Below are positions 13,920 through 15,308 of a DNA stretch of 15,308 nt, one piece after another (within the stretch, counting starts at the first letter, position 1; each line of letters opens with the position of its first letter). The notes beneath the pieces are model-generated. The model made no database searches. It had not been told where the DNA came from and saw only the letters and a list, made by a program, of their open reading frames with translations. The DNA lies in assembly GCA_905200315.1 (NCBI GenBank), contig CAJKKA010000031.1, positions 1 through 15,308 on the forward strand, in the 5' to 3' direction. Both the position numbers and the translations under genes were made by a program. Source of the DNA: an uncultured Clostridium sp. GTDB taxonomy: Bacteria; Bacillota_A; Clostridia; TANB77; CAG-508.

Positions 13920-14354
13920 TTATAATTTGTTTATTTCACTTCGTGCCAATTCATCACATCTATTATTTAGTTCATTATCACTGTGTCCTTTTACCTTTAC
14001 AAATTCCACGTTATACTTTTTTACTAAAGTATATAGTTCTTCCCATAATTCTTTATTTTTTACAGGTCCTTTGGTTGAGGTTTTCCAATTATTCTTTTTC
14101 CAATTATAAATCCATCCTTGATTAAAACAATTAACTACATATGCACTATCACTATAAACTGTTGCTTTGCATTCATTTTTTAAACATTTTAGTGCCTCTA
14201 TTACTGCTGTAATTTCCATTATATTATTTGTAGTATTCTTGTTTCCACCAGATATTTCTTTTTTGTTTTCTCCATATATTAGCACTGCTCCCCAGCCTCC
14301 TGGACCGGGGTTTCCTGAGCATGCTCCATCCGTATATATTGTTACACTTACCAT
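13920..14354 (-). CDS. rnhA: ribonuclease HI
   Basis: 144-residue type 1 ribonuclease H, which cleaves the RNA strand of RNA-DNA hybrids (R-loops, primers). The complete active site is visible: Asp9 ([11 protein letters not shown]), Glu47 (NNIMEITA), Asp69 (YSDSAYV), His124 (KVKGHSD) and Asp134 (NNRCDELA). Also present is the basic handle region [16 protein letters not shown] (85-100) of the E. coli-type enzyme. Length matches the family. ATG with AGGGAG 6 nt upstream; promoter at 14394-14422. Forms an operon with the MscS gene. Confidence 0.96.
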   Translation of the reverse strand: MVSVTIYTDGACSGNPGPGGWGAVLIYGENKKEISGGNKNTTNNIMEITAVIEALKCLKNECKATVYSDSAYVVNCFNQGWIYNWKKNNWKTSTKGPVKNKELWEELYTLVKKYNVEFVKVKGHSDNELNNRCDELARSEINKL

Positions 14355-14369
14355 AAAAACTCCCTAATA

Positions 14370-14398
14370 TTGATATTTTTTTTATTTTGTGATATTAT
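14370..14398 (+). promoter_or_regulatory. promoter of tmcAL
   Basis: TTGATA (14370-14375) and TATTAT (14393-14398), spacer 17, with TG one base upstream of the -10. Its -10 overlaps the -10 of the divergent rnhA promoter. Confidence 0.65.
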
Positions 14399-14422
14399 AC
14401 CAATAATTATTTTATATTACAA
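14394..14422 (-). promoter_or_regulatory. promoter of rnhA
   Basis: On the minus strand TTGTAA (14422-14417) and TATAAT (14399-14394), spacer 17, with TG one base upstream of the -10. It diverges from and overlaps the tmcAL promoter. Confidence 0.75.
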
Positions 14423-14447
14423 GATATTTTTTGAAAGGAGTTTTTTT

Positions 14448-15308
14448 ATGGCAAATGTTTTAGGTATTATTGCTGAATACAATCCTTTCCATAATGGACA
14501 TTTATACCACTTACAAAAGTCTAAAAAAATGACAAATTCTGAATATACAATATGCGTTATGAGTGGTAACTTTGTTCAAAGAGGCGATACTTCTCTTATA
14601 GATAAATGGACAAAAACTAAAATGGCATTAGATAATGGTATAGATTTAGTTATAGAATTGCCAACTTTATATGCAACATCTAGTTCTGAAAATTTTGCCC
14701 TTGGTGCAATTAAAATTCTAAATGAACTAAAAATTGTTGATTTTTTGTCTTTTGGCTCTGAAAATTGTGAAATAGATGTACTTAATAACATAGCTAATGT
14801 GCTATATGAAGAACCTAAACAATTTACAGCATTACTTTCTCATGAATTAAGTAAAGGTCTTTCTTTTCCTAAAGCTCGTGAAAATGCTCTTTTAATGTAT
14901 TTAAATAATATTCAAAAATATTCAAATATCTTAAATCAATCTAATAATATTTTAGGTATAGAATATTTAAAAGCCTTAAAGAAAACAAAATCTCATATAA
15001 TTCCCGTATCTGTAAAAAGGGAAAAAGTTTATTATAATAGTCACAATGTTGTTGACGAATATGCAAGTGCAACAGCAATAAGAGAATTATTAAAACATAA
15101 TGCTTATGATGAAATAAGATGTGTAATGCCAGATAATTCTTATATGCTTTTAACAAGTAGTCTTGAAGCAGGAAACTATATAACTACATTACAAACTTTT
15201 GAAAGAGAAATTTTATATAAATTAAGAATTATGAAAACATCTGAAATTGCTGAAATTCCAGATGTTAGCGAAGGTTTAGAATTTGCCTTAAAAACTGCAA
15301 GTAATTCT
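14448..15308 (+). CDS. tmcAL: tRNA(Met) cytidine acetate ligase TmcAL (3' end beyond the window)
   Basis: First 287 residues of TmcAL (formerly YlbM), the enzyme that uses ATP and acetate to form N4-acetylcytidine at the wobble base of elongator tRNA-Met in Bacillota. The nucleotidyltransferase signature is EYNPFHNGHLYHL with His15 and His18; further family blocks are MSGNFVQRG (38-46), ELPTLYATSSSENFALGAI (70-88) and the ASATAIRELL segment. Family length is about 400, so about a quarter is missing only because the window ends. ATG with GAAAGGAG 7 nt upstream. The frame is intact throughout. Housekeeping gene, divergent from rnhA. Confidence 0.95.
   Translation, partial: MANVLGIIAEYNPFHNGHLYHLQKSKKMTNSEYTICVMSGNFVQRGDTSLIDKWTKTKMALDNGIDLVIELPTLYATSSSENFALGAIKILNELKIVDFLSFGSENCEIDVLNNIANVLYEEPKQFTALLSHELSKGLSFPKARENALLMYLNNIQKYSNILNQSNNILGIEYLKALKKTKSHIIPVSVKREKVYYNSHNVVDEYASATAIRELLKHNAYDEIRCVMPDNSYMLLTSSLEAGNYITTLQTFEREILYKLRIMKTSEIAEIPDVSEGLEFALKTASNS

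Overview
The window is AT-rich DNA (I judge well under 35% G+C) with strong AGGAGG-type ribosome binding sites, sigma-A-like promoters and short convergent and divergent operons. The gene families (TmcAL, a TnpV remnant, a Cthe_2159-type carbohydrate-binding remnant, a Tn916/phage-type integrase) point to an anaerobic low-G+C Bacillota, most likely a gut-type clostridial bacterium. No rRNA, tRNA or CRISPR array was recognised.

Layout. Positions 1-1460: a partial minus-strand gene, a small HTH regulator diverging from it, and two fused gene remnants (Cthe_2159 and TnpV). Positions 1483-4979: a two-gene heterodimeric ABC exporter operon with its own promoter; its second gene carries a frameshift in the ATPase domain. 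Positions 5100-5360: an orphan promoter that reads into a truncated copy of a 175-bp repeat. Positions 5419-7053: a minus-strand cluster of a P-loop nucleotide kinase, a GNAT acetyltransferase and a frameshifted histidine phosphatase. Positions 7245-8444: a tyrosine recombinase. Positions 8942-10899: a convergent two-gene RloA/RloB (AbiL-like) cassette with promoter and terminator, the likely anti-phage part of the window. Positions 11184-11414: a DUF2188 gene, followed by a decayed minus-strand gene. Positions 11764-12794: an IS91-like element whose transposase has lost its catalytic middle, plus a small acidic gene. Positions 12802-15308: ordinary chromosome, with an MscS channel, ribonuclease HI and the start of tmcAL.

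How it fits together. The stretch from about 5150 to 12794 looks like an accessory island between an ABC transporter operon and housekeeping genes. A 175-bp sequence, matching at 174 positions, sits in direct orientation at both edges (5149-5323 and 12620-12794). It is the 3' end of the IS91-like region, so the 7.3 kb between the copies (kinase cluster, integrase, RloAB, DUF2188) could be gained or lost by recombination or by rolling-circle transposition. At least six genes in or next to this segment are broken, so it is either a decaying integration hotspot or contains sequencing errors at the three single-base frame breaks. I did not find a clearly new system. The best candidates for follow-up are the RloA/RloB cassette and the repeat-bounded island that carries it.
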